A stretch of 64,000 bases of DNA from Orientallactaga sibirica (GCA_036365145.1 JAEOAD010000603.1:558001-622000), one strand, 5' to 3'. Counted from the stretch's first letter, positions 36,569 to 48,285 are shown. The notes: generated by a model from the letters alone, not told the origin. Numbers and translations: made by a program.

Positions 36569-38730
36569 ATGGGACAGATGCAGGTGACTCCCCTTACCTT
36601 ATTTGAGTACCATTTTAAGGACATCAGAAACTGTGCCAAAAATTTAAGTCTAGAAATTAAAAATGGATAGCTTTCTGTTTATTGCAGGAACAAATGGCCA
36701 AACGTGGGATGGCCACCAGAGGGCACTCTTGACTTATCAACCATCCACCAGATCCACAAGATGATTTTCAGAAGGCCTAGCCACCCAGACCAAGTTTCTT
36801 ACATTATTGTATGGCAAGACCTCTTCGAGAATCCTCCATCCTGGCTTCAACCTTTTCTCCCTCCTCAGATTAAAACTTCTACTGTCCTAGCTCTAAGGGA
36901 CAAGATCAAATCAGACCCTAAATCCACTGCCCCTCTTTATCCTTTCTTACAGGGACCCTCTGGAGAGGATCTCATTTTTCCTCATCCTTGACTGACCTCA
37001 AAGCCCAGGTCCTGAGGCCCCACCAATCACAACCAGGGGGAACAACCCACATAACCTCATCAAGCAGATCGACTCACCCTTAGTAGTCCCCCTCACACCA
37101 GAGGGAGGACTCAACAGAGTCTACAACCTGACTCCACCTCCCATGCCCTCTCCCTGAAGGCTACAGGACACCCTGATGATCATGGTAACCAGCCACATCA
37201 CTACTGGCTTTTTGCCATGAGTGATCTTTATAATTGGAACATGCAGATCCTGAACTTTTCAGAAAAACCAGGTGTATGGCACAATGCAGGTCTGGCCCTA
37301 GCCAGACTGCATGCTAAAAGAAATCAGGCCACACCCTTTGGGTTTTTCTCACCAGGATGGCGGGTAATCAATGATGGGTAAGACCCCATGAGATGGAGCA
37401 ACCTAAGACAGGCACCATATCATGTGATGATCCCTTGGGGCCTGTGATCAACAATGGCTTGACAAAGAACCATGCTTCCCAGGGTTACCAAGAATAAAAA
37501 CAAAAAGGAGGATATGTATGGCACAATGCAGGTCAGGCCCTAGGCAGACCGTCAGGCCAGAAGAATCCAGGAAGTGGCTCTGTGGATGTGACATCCCACA
37601 CAGGCCTGGCGTGACAACAGCTACAGTCCCATGTTTGTGAGAAACCTGCTTTGAGATGATCTGCCCAGAGACTGGCTGTCATTGGTCACAAGAAGGGGAC
37701 CACCCTATACAATGATTGGCCAGCCAAAATGTTTAAACCCCTTACACTTCCATGAATAAACAAGTTTGCAGCAGCTTGCCCTCTGCCTGCTTCCACCCAG
37801 CTCCCGGAGTCTGTGTCATGACTCTGAGCCTCTCACCCCCTACTAGGCAGAGACACTGTGGTCCCTCCTGAGCTGACTCTAGGAGGGATCCCAACCACCA
37901 GGGGTCTAATAGATCTCTTAGATTCTATAATTTTTACCCATTTGCCAACTTGGGATGACTGTCAACAGCTTTTATTCTTTTTACTCCATAAGAGAGAGAG
38001 AGAATCCAGACAGAAGCCCAGAAATTGGTCCTGGGTGCCATCAACAACCAGGCTATCATAGATGCTAGCTTCCCACTGACTAGACATGACTGGGACTTCA
38101 ACATGGCAGAAGGTAAGGAGAGACTCCGGGTTTACCGCAAGACTAATGAGGGGTCTCCAGGCAGCCGCTAGGTGGCCCACTAATCTGGCCAAAGTCAGTG
38201 ATGTACAGCAGGGAAAAGATGAGTCACCAGCCATCATTTTAGAGAGACTCATGGAAGTGTATCATACTTATATGCCCATGGACCCAGAGAGACCTGAAAA
38301 TATAACCACAGTTATACTTAGTTTTGTTAACCAGGCAGCACCAGACATAAGATGAAAAATACAGAAATTATATAGGTTAGCTGATAAGAGTTTACAGGAG
38401 CTGGTTGCCTTGGCAGAGCGGGTCTATAATAACAGGGAGAGCCTGGAGGAATGCCAAGCTTGTGCCATGGCCTCAGCCAACAAAAAGCATACTCGTAATC
38501 TGGCCAAGATTCTTTTAGCTGCAACAGTTGAATCCTTGGGAAAACAGAGCTGACAATTCAGAAAACTTACAACTGAACAAGGTAAAAGTGGCCCCCCAGA
38601 TGAATGGCCCTAACTAAAGCACAACCAGTGTGCCTACTGCAAAAAGATGGGTCACTGGGTTAAGGAATTCCCAGAAAAGCCTCCCCAGAGAGAGTGGGGC
38701 ACAGAATACATCCAGGTCCTGGACCTGGAG
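36569..38730 (+). pseudogene. gag remnant of provirus C
   Basis: The start ATG at 36569 gives MGQ, a myristoylation signal, followed by a gammaretroviral matrix start; a TAG stops it after 33 codons. The rest of matrix is open at 36704-36991. Capsid begins near 37185, is cut by the ERV2 insertion and resumes near 37900; its C-terminal part contains the RLRVYRKT-like region (38125) and DESPAIILERLMEVY (38217-38261). A single nucleocapsid zinc knuckle lies at 38629-38670 (CAYC, then GHW); its last cysteine is replaced by phenylalanine. Gag builds the particle shell. This copy is inactive. Confidence 0.88.
37273..37896 (+). mobile_element. ERV2 insertion in gag of provirus C, TSD ACCAGG
   Basis: 624 bp flanked by ACCAGG at 37267-37272 and 37897-37902. 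It begins with a partial U3 head (tgtatggcacaatgcagg), then one 149-bp unit, a polypurine tract (aaaaacaaaaaggagga) and a full diverged LTR (37515-37896). The LTR has cacttccatgaataaacaag as polyadenylation region and ends ccaacc instead of ccaaca. It is a distant relative of provirus A in the opposite orientation. Confidence 0.85.
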
Positions 38731-38739
38731 GAACTCAAT

Positions 38740-39060
38740 GACAAGGGGGCATGGGGTTCAGACCCCCTCCCTGAGCCCAAGGTAACCTTAAAGTGGACAC
38801 AGGTACACAACATTCTGTGCTAACAGATCCCCAAGGGAAATTGTCCCACAAAAAATCCTGACTACAAGGGGCCACTGGTATGAACCAATATCCATGGACT
38901 ACCCGAAGAACTGTGTTCCTCGGAATGGGCTGGGTATCCCACTCCTTTATGGTAATACCAGAATGCCCCAGCCCCCTTCTTGAAAGAGAATTACTCACTG
39001 AGATTGGAGCTCAAATTTTCTTTGACTCCAGCCGACCTCAGGTCACAGACCAACAGGGAA
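38740..39060 (+). pseudogene. Protease remnant of provirus C
   Basis: The active-site triad DTG is intact at 38796-38804 (VDTGTQHS). A stop follows within about 20 codons, then a second frame with the protease C-terminal half (MGWVSHSFMVIPECP, LLERELLTEIGAQ). Retroviral proteases cut Gag and Gag-Pol as dimers. This copy is broken. Confidence 0.8.
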
Positions 39061-39199
39061 ATCCTATACAAGTTTTAACTGTGAGCCTAGAAGATGAATA
39101 CAGGCTCCACCAGCAACCTAGACAATTGACAGATATTTCTATCTGGCTACAAAAGTTCCCAAGTGCCTGGGCTGAAACTGGAGGAATGGGCCTGGCTTC

Positions 39200-40075
39200 A
39201 TACTGCTCACAAATTTGGGTTGAACTCAAACCAAATATGACCCCTATTTGGGTAAAACAGTATCCCATGTCATGAGAAGCCCATATGGGGATTATCCCCC
39301 ATCCTCCAGGACTTGGGAATACTGGTCCCATGCCAATCACCATGGAATACCCCTCCTCCCAATAAAAAAAAGCCTCATACTAATGACTATAGGCCAGTCC
39401 AGGACTTAAGGGAAGTCAACAAATGAGTGCTGGACATATACCCCACTGTGCCTAACCCATATACTCTCTTAAGCTCTCTACCCCTCTCTTGAACATGGTA
39501 TACAGTTTTAGATTTAAAAGATGCCTTCTTCAGCCTGCCATTGGCTACCCAAAGTCAGCTGCTGTTTGCTTTTAAGTGGCAAGACTCAGAGAAAGGTTTC
39601 AATGGGCAGCTCACCTGGACGAGACTGCCTCAAGGAATTAAGAACTCACCCACCTTGTTTGACAAGGCACTACATGAAGACTTGGGTGAGTACCAGCTGG
39701 CACATCCTCACCTCACCTTGTTTCAATATGTAGACGATATCTTGATAGCAGCAGATACAGAACAGATCTGCCTAAAAGGAACAGAGGACCTTCTAGCCAT
39801 CTTGGGGGACCTGGGTTACCATGCCTCTGCAAAGGCAGCCCAAATATGCCTGACAGAGGTCACATATCTGGGATATAGCCTCAAGGAAGGACAGAGATGG
39901 TTCTCAGAGGCCAGAAAGAAGACTGTGCTGAGTATACCAACCCCCACCACTCGAAGGGCAGTGTGCAAATTCCTGGGGTTGGCAGGGTTCTGCCACCTCT
40001 GGATCCTGGGATTTGCTGACCTAACTAAAGAAAATGACTCTTTTCACTGGTCCCCATAACAGGACCAGGCCTTTT
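39200..40075 (+). pseudogene. Reverse transcriptase remnant of provirus C
   Basis: A long open frame from 39541 to 40059 carries fingers and palm segments ([12 protein letters not shown]) and the catalytic YVDD at 39727-39738, followed by LGLAGF of the connection side. The N-terminal portion (39370-39540) has [11 protein letters not shown] and VLDLKDAFF blocks with two stops. A frameshift lies near 40060. The catalytic motif itself is intact. Confidence 0.9.
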
Positions 40076-41090
40076 AAGAAAATCAAACAAGCCCTCCTGA
40101 TGGCCCCTGCTTTTGGACTGCCAGGCATTACTAAGCCCTTTCATTTATACATAGATGAGAGAAAAGGCATTGCCAAAGGGGTTCTAAGTCAGGCTTTAGG
40201 GCCATGGAATCAGCTGGTGGCATATTTATCAAAGAAAGTGGACCTTGTGGTGGCTGCTTGCCACCATGTCTCTGGATTGTGGCAGCCAGAGCCCAATTAA
40301 TATATGATGCAAACAAATTGACTTTGGGACAAGAACTGCATGCTATAGAGGGAGTCTTCAAACAGCCCTCTGACAGATGGATGAGCAATGCCTGCATGAC
40401 TCACAATCAGAGCTTACTCTTAAATACCCCTCAAGTCCAGTTCCTCCCAAGTGCAGCCTTAAACCCGGCTACCCTGCTGCCAGACCCAAACCTGGAAACA
40501 CCTTTACATGATTGTGCTGAAATCCTGAGCCAGGTGCATGGCACCAGAGAAGACCTCACAGACCAACCCTTGCTGGATGCAGAGATCACCTGGTACAAGG
40601 ATGGTAGCAGCTTCATGCAGGAAGGACAAAGGTATGCTGGGGCCGCTGTGGTGACTGAGACTGTATGGGTCACTGCCCTACCAATGGGGACTTCATCTCA
40701 GAGGGCAGAACTTATTGCTCTGAGGCCTTGAGATTGGGCAAAGGAAAAAGGCTGAATGTCTATACAGACAGCTGCTAGGCCTTTGCCACCGCTCATGTAC
40801 ATGGGGCCATCTATCAGGAGAGATGCCTCCTTATAGCTGAAGGAAAAAACACCAGAAACAAACAAGCAATTCTAGACTTGTTGGCTGCCTTATGGCTTCC
40901 TTCCAAACTGGCCATTATTCATTGCCCTGGCCACCAAAAGTCAGACACTCCAGTGGCCAGGGGAAATCAGAGGGCCAATAAAACTGCTATAAAGGCTGCC
41001 TTAGGATCTGAGTTAACATTGGCTTTGCTACCTGATCCAGGCCCCCAACTTTACCACATATTCCCACCTATTCTAAGGAGGACCTTATAA
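40076..41090 (+). pseudogene. Connection and RNase H remnant of provirus C
   Basis: RNase H begins with TWYKDGSS (first catalytic Asp near 40600). A later VYTDS block is followed by a TAG stop near 40776. The open frame 40204-40731 covers the first half. Another frame (40878-41090) covers the C-terminal portion with HCPGHQ. RNase H removes the RNA template. Inactive. Confidence 0.82.
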
Positions 41091-42070
41091 ACGTTTATAA
41101 ACTTCCAATGACTCAAAAGATAGATGGATGGTAGAAAAGTGGGGATGACAAATCAATCCTACCAGGACAGTTAGCCAGAGAGCTTCTCAACCACAATCAC
41201 CAATCAACTCATCTGGGGATCTAGAGAACTGAAGAGTTATTAAGACATGCCCAACTCAAAGTACTCAACTTAAGGACACAAATTGAGGACATTGCAAGTA
41301 AATGTCTAAGCTGCAAGCTCACCAATGATGACAACCAGCCAAAAGAACCAGGAACCTGACTGAGTGGCTCCAAACCAGGAGCCCATTGGGAACTGGACTT
41401 TACTGAGGTAAAACCAGGAAAATATGGGTATTGGTATCTTTTAGTTTTTGTAGATACTTTTTCAGGATTGACCAAGGCTTTCCCCACCAAACATGAAATG
41501 GCACAGGTGGTAACCAAGAAGATATTAGAAGATCTACTCCCCAGGTATGGTATGTCAGCCCTTCTAAGTTCAGACAATGGACCTGCCTTTATTTCTCAGT
41601 TAACACAGGAAGCAGTCAGGATACTGGGGGTAAATTAGAAATTGCATGGTGCCTATAGGCCCCAGAGTTCAGGACAAGTAGAAAGAATGAACAGAACTCT
41701 AAAAGAGACCCTTACTAAATTAACCATGGAGACTGGCAGGGACTGGGTGGCTCTCTCCCCTTTGCCTTTTACAGGGTGCACAATACACCCTATGTTATGG
41801 GCCTTACACCCTATTAAATCATGTTTGGTAGACCACCCCCAATACCACCTAATTTAAGAGCAGAGTTGGTTGCTGAGTTTGATAAACATTTGCTTGAATC
41901 CCTTGAAATGCTAGCCCACACTTATAAAGTTGTATGGCCAGCCGGAAAGCCATATATGAGATTGAACCGCCTCCATCACCCCACAACTGCCGACCAAGAG
42001 ACTGGGTTTTTGTGCATTGACACCATCACGAGACCCTCGAGCCTTGCTGGAAAGGACCCTACATTGTGAT
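41091..42070 (+). pseudogene. Integrase remnant of provirus C
   Basis: The zinc-finger region shows HLG and a CLSC pair. The catalytic core has its three acidic positions: LDFTE (Asp codon 41396-41398), SDNGPAF (Asp codon 41573-41575) and SSGQVERMN (Glu codon 41681-41683). A TAG at 41636-41638 separates the second and third. The C-terminal domain runs to about 42069 and is in another frame. Confidence 0.88.
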
Positions 42071-42178
42071 CCTGACCACTACCACGTCAGTCAAGGTTGA
42101 TGGCATTACCTCCTCAATCCACCATGCCCACATCTGCCTCGCTGATCCCCATGCACAACCAAAGGACTACAAGCCACA

Positions 42179-43640
42179 ATGGAAAATCAACCAAGAATGG
42201 AGTTCTCCACTCAAACTCCAGCTCAAGTGCTCCTGATGATGATCCTGGTACAAGCCATATGTACTTTCTGTAATCCACATCAGCCATTCAACATCACTTG
42301 GATAGTAACAGATACTTCCACAGGGGACACTTTAGATCGGAAGTCAAACAGCACCAGTGGGTACCTGGTTTCCTGATTTAGCTTTTGACTTGATAGACAT
42401 ACTTCCTGAAAAGAGCCCCTGGAAGGCTTGATACAACTATTTTTATGTCTGTCCTGGAAACAATCAGTCCACCAGGGCTTGGAGAAAACAATGTGGGGGG
42501 TGAATGACTATTTTTGCCAGTCCTGTTCTTGTGTGAGTACAGGAGACTTCTACTGGGTAGCCCAGTTAAGACAGATCTCATTCAAGTAACTCACAGTGAC
42601 ACCCCAGATACTCTGTTTCAGCCCAGAAGGGTCCGTACTTGTCCAGGGTGCATCAGAAATAGTTGTAACCCCATTTCAATCCACTTCACTGATCAGTGAA
42701 AATGGGATTCAACATGGGAGGGAGGAAAAACTTGGTGTCTGTGGTTACAATACCATCAAGACCCCAGAGGCTTACTCACTATCTGCTTAAAAAAGGATGT
42801 TCCCTAACACAAGCTCCAACCTATAGCCATAGGCCCCAACCCTGTTTTGGTACCTGTAGCAGACAGCTTCAGGTTCACTGAAGCTTATAGATTGAGGGGA
42901 AGTTAAATAATGCAGAAGAAGCTGGCCTACTCTTGCAGGACCAGGCAAAGGAGAGAGAAGCCACAAGCCAAAAAAACCATACAACACAACACACTTCAGG
43001 TACTCCAACTAGACACACTTTGCATATCTTGGTTATGTTTAAATGCACTGCCACCCTTTTACACTGGGGTGGCCATAATAGGAGACCTAATTAACATTAC
43101 CCAAGACTCTTGTCCTTGGGGACAATAAGGCAAGCTCTCCCTCCAACAGGTAACAGGGGTAGGAACTTGTGTAATTGCCCCCATGGTACAAGTCCCTGAT
43201 GGGCTATGTAACCATCCCTAACTGTGCAGAATGGGACTCACTATGGTGCCCCAACTTGATGGTGGGCCTGTGACACTGGATTAACTCCATGCATTCATTG
43301 TACAGTTTTAAACACCAAAAAGGGATATTGTGTGATGGTTCAACTTTTCCCTAACATAAAATACTATGAAGAGACTCAAATGGAGCTAGCTTTGTTCCCC
43401 CCAGCTAGACAGAAGAGAGTTATAGGTGTGGCAGCAGTATTACTCTACTCTTCTCAGGCTGGGATTAGCAGGAACTACAGGTGTAGGGACCTCAGCCCTG
43501 ATTCTTCAAGAAAAGAACTATAAAACATTACAATAAGCTATCAATTCAGATTTGGCATGTATTGAGGACTCAATTGGTAAACTAGAAAGATCCCTAGACT
43601 CACTGGCTGAGGTTGCTCTACAAAATAGATGAGGCCTAGA
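42179..43640 (+). pseudogene. env surface-subunit remnant of provirus C
   Basis: The ATG at 42179 gives a 65-codon frame with a hydrophobic signal-peptide-like run (VLLMMILVQAIC), then stops. The rest of the surface subunit is scattered over frames and cut by a MaLR LTR fragment (42855-43031). A furin-type site RQKR lies at 43407-43418 and is followed by hydrophobic sequence of fusion-peptide type, with a frame change close behind. A TGA at 43630-43632 interrupts the region just before the conserved cysteines. It cannot give a surface glycoprotein. Confidence 0.85.
42855..43031 (-). mobile_element. MaLR LTR fragment inside env
   Basis: Starts tgtagcagacagcttcagg and ends cactttgcatatctt, matching about half of 7790-8137 (antisense), with a ~25-bp internal deletion. 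The other half is absent and no duplication is visible. Confidence 0.78.
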
Positions 43641-43650
43641 TTTTCTCTTC

Positions 43651-43995
43651 ATGCAACAAGGGGGATTTTGTGCCTCCCTTGGAGAAGAATGTTGTTTCTG
43701 TGTTAACCATTCAGGAGTCATTCATGACTCAATGGCCATACTAAGAAAAAGAATCAAAGACAGAGAACAGGGAATCCAAGAACAGTCAAACTGGTATGAA
43801 AACTTATTTAATTGGTCCCCTTGGTTGGCCACTCTGCTATCAGCCCTGGCTGGACCCCTACTTTTGCTTTTGCTATTGTTGATATTTTGGCCCTGTATCA
43901 TTAATAGACTAGTCTCATTTGTCACGGAACAAATTAATATGGTCCAACTAATGGTACTCAGATCACAATATCACCCCTTAGAATCTCTCCCTTAA
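43651..43995 (+). pseudogene. env transmembrane-subunit tail of provirus C (114 codons open)
   Basis: The frame keeps the CX6CC motif (43669-43695) that links the two env subunits in gammaretroviruses. A heptad-like helix follows, then a transmembrane helix (LLLLLLLLIF, about 43850-43890) and a short cytoplasmic tail with its natural stop at 43993-43995. Upstream, the frame extends to a TGA at 43630. It is the best preserved viral piece here. No start codon context suggests independent translation. Confidence 0.85.
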
Positions 43996-44027
43996 TGAGG
44001 GACCCAAGATTGGGCCCTCTTTAGTTA

Positions 44028-44042
44028 CAAGGAGAAGGGAGG
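44028..44042 (+). other. Polypurine tract of provirus C
   Basis: aaggagaagggagga sits directly before the 3' LTR start tgagggacc. Confidence 0.85.
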
Positions 44043-44535
44043 ATGAGGGACCAGAGCCAAAACAACACCATGACAGGCTCCAGGGCTGCTCACAGGTCCA
44101 AGTTTCTGTTTCTTGGTAAAAGACAAGGCAGTTGCTGGAAAAACCACAAACTGCTGCTCACCGCCAAAACCACCCCTGGAGGGAACCAATCAGGGCACAC
44201 AAAGATGTTCAAAAGTAACTGCCACTTGTTTAGCCAATCATGTTAGGAATTCCCCTAGACCTAGCCACCAAAACCCTAAGACCAATCAAAAAACCCACAA
44301 GTCCAGTTACTGTTCAAATTAGCCAATCATGTAGTTGCCAGATTGGAAATCCCCTTCCCTTGCTCAAACTTCAATAAAAACCACGCCCTCCTGCTTTTTG
44401 GGGCTCTCTCAGACAGAACCACTTCATTGGTGAAGTCAGGGAGACAGAGCTCAAGCCCGGAATAAAGCTCTTTGCTGTTGCATGCGTGATTGGCTCCTTG
44501 GTGGTCTTTGGGGATTTTGCGATCTGGGCATAACA
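44043..44535 (+). repeat. Provirus C 3' LTR
   Basis: 493 bp, TG...CA ends (tgagggacc to gggcataaca). Two CCAAT boxes, cttcaataaaaacc and ggaataaagctctttgc are visible. Compared with 35738-36167 it has about 55 extra bases at the U3 start. Confidence 0.9.
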
Positions 44536-44669
44536 ACCCCCACAGTGGGAGCATCCAGAAGATGTGCCCTTCACTAAAAATATAAGAAAGAGATTTGTGA
44601 AGGGAGCCTCACCATACTTAACGTTGCCAGTAGTTGCCATAATATGTAAAGTAGACATCACAGTGAGAG

Positions 44670-45090
44670 TGTAAGGGCTTAAGAATCACTGAAGAAAGAC
44701 CCTGGACTCAAATAGTATGTAAAAATATAGAGCATTTATTCTGCAGAATCAGCCAGCATGTGGGGGGGGTCAACCAGTCACACAAAATCACGACCCTGAA
44801 AGGAACACACAGGTTCTTTTTAAGCACAGCTAGGGGAATTTTCAGGCGGATTAGACAATTTTTTAATGTGATTGTCTAAGCAAGCAGAAGTTACATTTGT
44901 ACACGTTTGATTGGTTGTGGCCCTGACTTTACCATCCTAGGACATGTCCAGACATGTTTTAGAGACTTTGCAGTTACTGCCTCAGCCTTTGAGCCTGCTG
45001 TCTTGGCCAAGTCCTTTTTTGGTCATAGTGCAGAGATATTGCATGAACTGACTCAGGCCCCAGGGTGGCTATCTTCTCTGGCCACATGTT
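44670..45090 (-). mobile_element. Probable gammaretrovirus-like LTR, antisense
   Basis: On the minus strand: CCAATCA-type boxes, a ttaaaaagaacc TATA-like stretch and tgcagaataaatgctc, ending in agcccttaca at 44670. The start is probably tgtggccagagaag near 45090. No duplication confirmed. Confidence 0.6.
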
Positions 45091-45690
45091 AGGGTTGCTG
45101 TTGATTAATGACCCTTTGTTTGTGGTTTTCCCAGAAGTCTTACCTGCTTCCCTGGGAAACTGAAACTTAGTCCAGCTTTAAATTGGAGCAAATTTGATCC
45201 TCTGAGGAGCTGCAGTTGCTGCATTAGGTGATTTAGATGCAATGGGTCTAACTGGATCTTGGGGTAACAAGGGCCAAGTATCAGCATTGAATCGCCAAAG
45301 ACAAGGTGAGAATGTTAACTGTAATGGACAATGCAGGCAAAACAATGCTTATAACCATATGACTCGTGTAGACCTTTGGTACTGGCTGATTAATCATGAT
45401 GTTCCCAGAAGTGAAATCGATAAAATGCCTACTAAATTCCTGCTTCATCTGTATAAGCACAAAATTTCCAGCACAAAGGACTGAAAAGCCATTTTGAATT
45501 ATTGCAACAGAGAATCAAGGCCTCTTAACCAGTTTCCAGACTTGAGCCAGTTTACAGATCCTGAGCCCCTTGATTGAAGGGGTGGCAGGGTCCCCTTGAG
45601 GAAGGACCTTCCCACAATCACCAAAAGTTTCAATATTTAGCTTAGTCCTCTCCTTCCTCAGAGGGACCTGAGGCCTTTTGCTAGGGTAAC
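45091..45690 (+). pseudogene. Possible gag-side remnant of ERV D
   Basis: The frame 45242-45484 has a segment (RVDLWYWLINHD) placed directly before the protease of ERV D, where the C-terminal end of gag would lie. No zinc knuckle can be recognised with certainty. Confidence 0.4.
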
Positions 45691-47168
45691 TGTACACTGG
45701 GGAAAAGGAAATAATCAGACCTTTTGGGTTTTACTGGACAATGCCTCTGAATTGACATTGTTTCCAGGAGACCCCAAACAGTACCGTGGCCCTCCAGTTA
45801 AAGTAGATGCTTATGGAGGTCAGGTGATCAATGGAGTTTTGGAAAATGTTAGACTGACAGTGGGTCCAGTGTGTCCCTGAACTCATCCTGTGATTATTTC
45901 CCCAGTCCCAGAATTCTTAATTGGGATAGATATATTTAGGAGTTGGCAGAACCCCCCACATTGATTCCCTGACTTGTGGAGTGAGGGATATTATGGTTGG
46001 AAAGGCCAAATGGAAGCCACTGAGGCTCCTAACACCAGGGAAAATAGTGAATAAAAAACAGTATTGCATACCTGGATGGATTGCAGAAATTAATGCCACT
46101 ATAAAGGACTTGAAGAACTCAGGGGTGGTGGGTCCCACCACATCTCCCTTTAACTCTCCTATTCGGCCTGTTCAGAAGACAGACGGATCCTAGAGAATGA
46201 CAGTGGATTATTTGAAACTTAATCAGGTGGTGACTCCGATTGCAGCTGCTATACAAGATGTGGTATCTTTACTTAAGCATATTAACATATCTCCTGGTAC
46301 TTGATATGCAGCTTTTGATCTTAAAAATGCCTTCTTCTCTATACCTGTCCATAATGACCACCAGAAGCAAGTTGCCTTCAGCTGGCAAGGCCAGAAGTAC
46401 ACATTTATTGTTTCACCTCAAGGTTATATTAACTCTCCAGCCCTGTGTCATAGCTTAATTCACAGGGATCTTGATTGCCTGTCCCTTCCACAAGGTGTCA
46501 CATTGGTCCATTATATTTATGACATTAGGCTAATTGGGTCAAATGAGCAGGAGGTGGCAGCCACTCTGCAGATGCTGGTACAGCATATGTGTGTCAGGGG
46601 ATGGATGGGAAGTAAATCCATCCCAAATTAAAGGACCTTCCACCTCGGTGAAATTTCTAGGTGTTTAGTTGTGTGGGAATGCAGGGATATTCCTTCTAAG
46701 GTGAAGGATAAGTTGTTGCACCTGGCCCCTCCTACCACTAAGAAAGAAGCACAATATCTAGTGGGCCTATTTGGATTTTGGAGACAGCACATTCCTCACT
46801 TGGGTGTGTTACTCCATCCCATATACCAACTCATTTGGAAAGCTACTAGTTTCCAGTGGGGCCCAGAACAAGAGAAGGCTCTTTAACAGGTTCATACTGC
46901 TGTGCAGGCTGCTCTGCCACTTGGGCCATATGATGAGGAAGATCCAGTGGTACTTGAGGTGTGGGTGGCAGATAGGGATGCTGTTTGGAGCCTTTGGCAG
47001 CCCCCCATAAGTGAATGACTATGGAAGCCCTTGGGACTCTGGAGCAAGGCCCTGCTATCATATGGAAAGAATTATTCTCCCTTTGATAGACAGCTCTTTG
47101 CCTGCTATTGGGCCTTAGTAGACATGGAATGCTTGACAATGGGCCATCAATTTACTATGTGACCTGAG
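45691..47168 (+). pseudogene. ERV D protease and reverse transcriptase remnant
   Basis: The protease shows LLDNASEL at 45731-45754: the catalytic Asp is kept (45737-45739), but the following Thr-Gly is now Asn-Ala. Reverse transcriptase blocks follow: VVGPTTSPFNSP (near 46125), MTVDYLKLNQ after a stop at 46190, AFDLKNAFFS (46311) and SPQGYINSPALC (46416). The catalytic motif reads HYIYDI at 46509-46526, so the first Asp of the YxDD pair is a Tyr. Later blocks include LVGLFGFWRQHIPHLG (46758-46805). Pattern and context suggest a class I ERV different from provirus C. Many stops make it inactive. Confidence 0.82.
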
Positions 47169-47172
47169 CTGC

Positions 47173-47965
47173 TGATAAAAAATACAGCCTAATCCTCCAA
47201 AGACCCCAAATAGTTAGAAGTTTAAAAATACTATCTCACTCCAAAGGAGCCTTAACTCCAGCCTCCTAAAAAGCCATAAATACCTCAAATTCCAAACCCG
47301 GCTCTCTGCCAGTAAATAGGTAAAAGGTCACCCTTCTTGCTGGTCCAGAGCCTGCTTCCTGCAAGAACCTAAGTAAAAGGGACATAGAACAGGCCTTTGA
47401 GTACATAACTCTGGCCTAGTGAGATAACAGGAAATGAGCTGACTAACTGCTTATCTGGCTTCTGTGAACTGCTTGCACCATAAAAGGAAAGATTACACAC
47501 AGAAACCCCTGGTTGAACTTAAGCCCTAGTGACCTATCTTAACTGCAGTTTGTCACCCCCACCCAGGAGCCCGCGCAAATGCAGACCTCTGAGACTATAG
47601 GAAAAAGATCGTGGTGTGTTACAAATTAATTGGTCCACAGTGCGCAGGCTAGAACAATTTAAAATGATTGGCCCAAGAACTATAGAGTGTCACGGAAGAA
47701 TTGGTTAGCATTGCATGGGCTTCTGATGATGTAAAATGATTGGTTCACAATGCATGGGCTTTGTTATAATCCTATAAAAGCTGTCCTGATTCCGCACTCA
47801 GGGCCTTCAGTCCTCTACCTCTGTGTGGCATACGACTGTGGGCCCCAGCGCGCTTGGAATAAAAATCCTCTTGCTGTTTGCATCAAGACCATTTCTCATG
47901 AGTGATTTGGGGTGCCGCCTTTCCCAAGACAGAGCCCGGGGAGTCCCCGGATTGAGGATCTTTCA
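47173..47965 (+). mobile_element. 793-bp solo LTR in ERV D pol, TSD CTGC
   Basis: Starts tgataaaaaatacagcc and ends gaggatctttca, flanked by CTGC at 47169-47172 and 47966-47969. If the insert and one CTGC are removed, the pol frame joins in phase. Promoter-like parts: several attggt/CCAAT-type motifs (47625-47750), cctataaaagc at 47771 and ggaataaaaatcctc at 47856. Four-base duplication and layout fit a gammaretrovirus-type LTR; the family is different from provirus C. Confidence 0.88.
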
Positions 47966-47969
47966 CTGC

Positions 47970-48285
47970 CCATTATGATCTCAGTGTTATCTGACCATAA
48001 AGTTGGATGTGCACAGCAGCAGTCCATTATCAAGTGGAAGTGGTATATCTGTGATCTGGCTAGGGCAGACCCTGAAGGTACCAGTAAGTTACATGAGGAA
48101 GTTGCCCAAATGCCTATGGTTGCTACTTCTGTTACAATGCCTTCTGACCCCAAGCATGCACCTGTGGCATCATGGAATGTGCCATATGATCAATTGACTG
48201 AAGAGGAGAAGACTAGGGCATGGTTTACAGATGATTCAGCATGTTATAAAATGAGTTTGAAACCACTCCATATAGCTTGAGGAAC
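47970..48285 (+). pseudogene. ERV D RNase H remnant
   Basis: Continues the pol frame after the LTR: SIIKWKWYICDLAR, then WFTDDSA at 48220, where the normal RNase H DGS block has changed to DDS. It stops at 48280 and is then replaced by LINE-1 sequence. Confidence 0.75.

Larger units (their letters stand above)
35738..44535 (+). mobile_element. Provirus C: gammaretrovirus-like (ERV1), almost complete but dead
   Basis: Order: truncated 5' LTR (35738-36167), tRNA-Pro primer site (36170-36187), gag, pro, pol, env, polypurine tract, 3' LTR (44043-44535). All genes carry stops or frameshifts. Two younger insertions lie inside: an ERV2 element in gag (37273-37896) and a MaLR LTR piece in env (42855-43031). 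The domain order and primer site are those of gammaretroviruses. The 5' LTR lacks about 55 bp of U3, so no target duplication can be checked. Confidence 0.9.

Noticed and set aside
42179..43995. env as a candidate captured (syncytin-like) host gene
   Set aside because: The surface subunit has many stops and frameshifts and carries a MaLR LTR fragment, so no complete product is possible.
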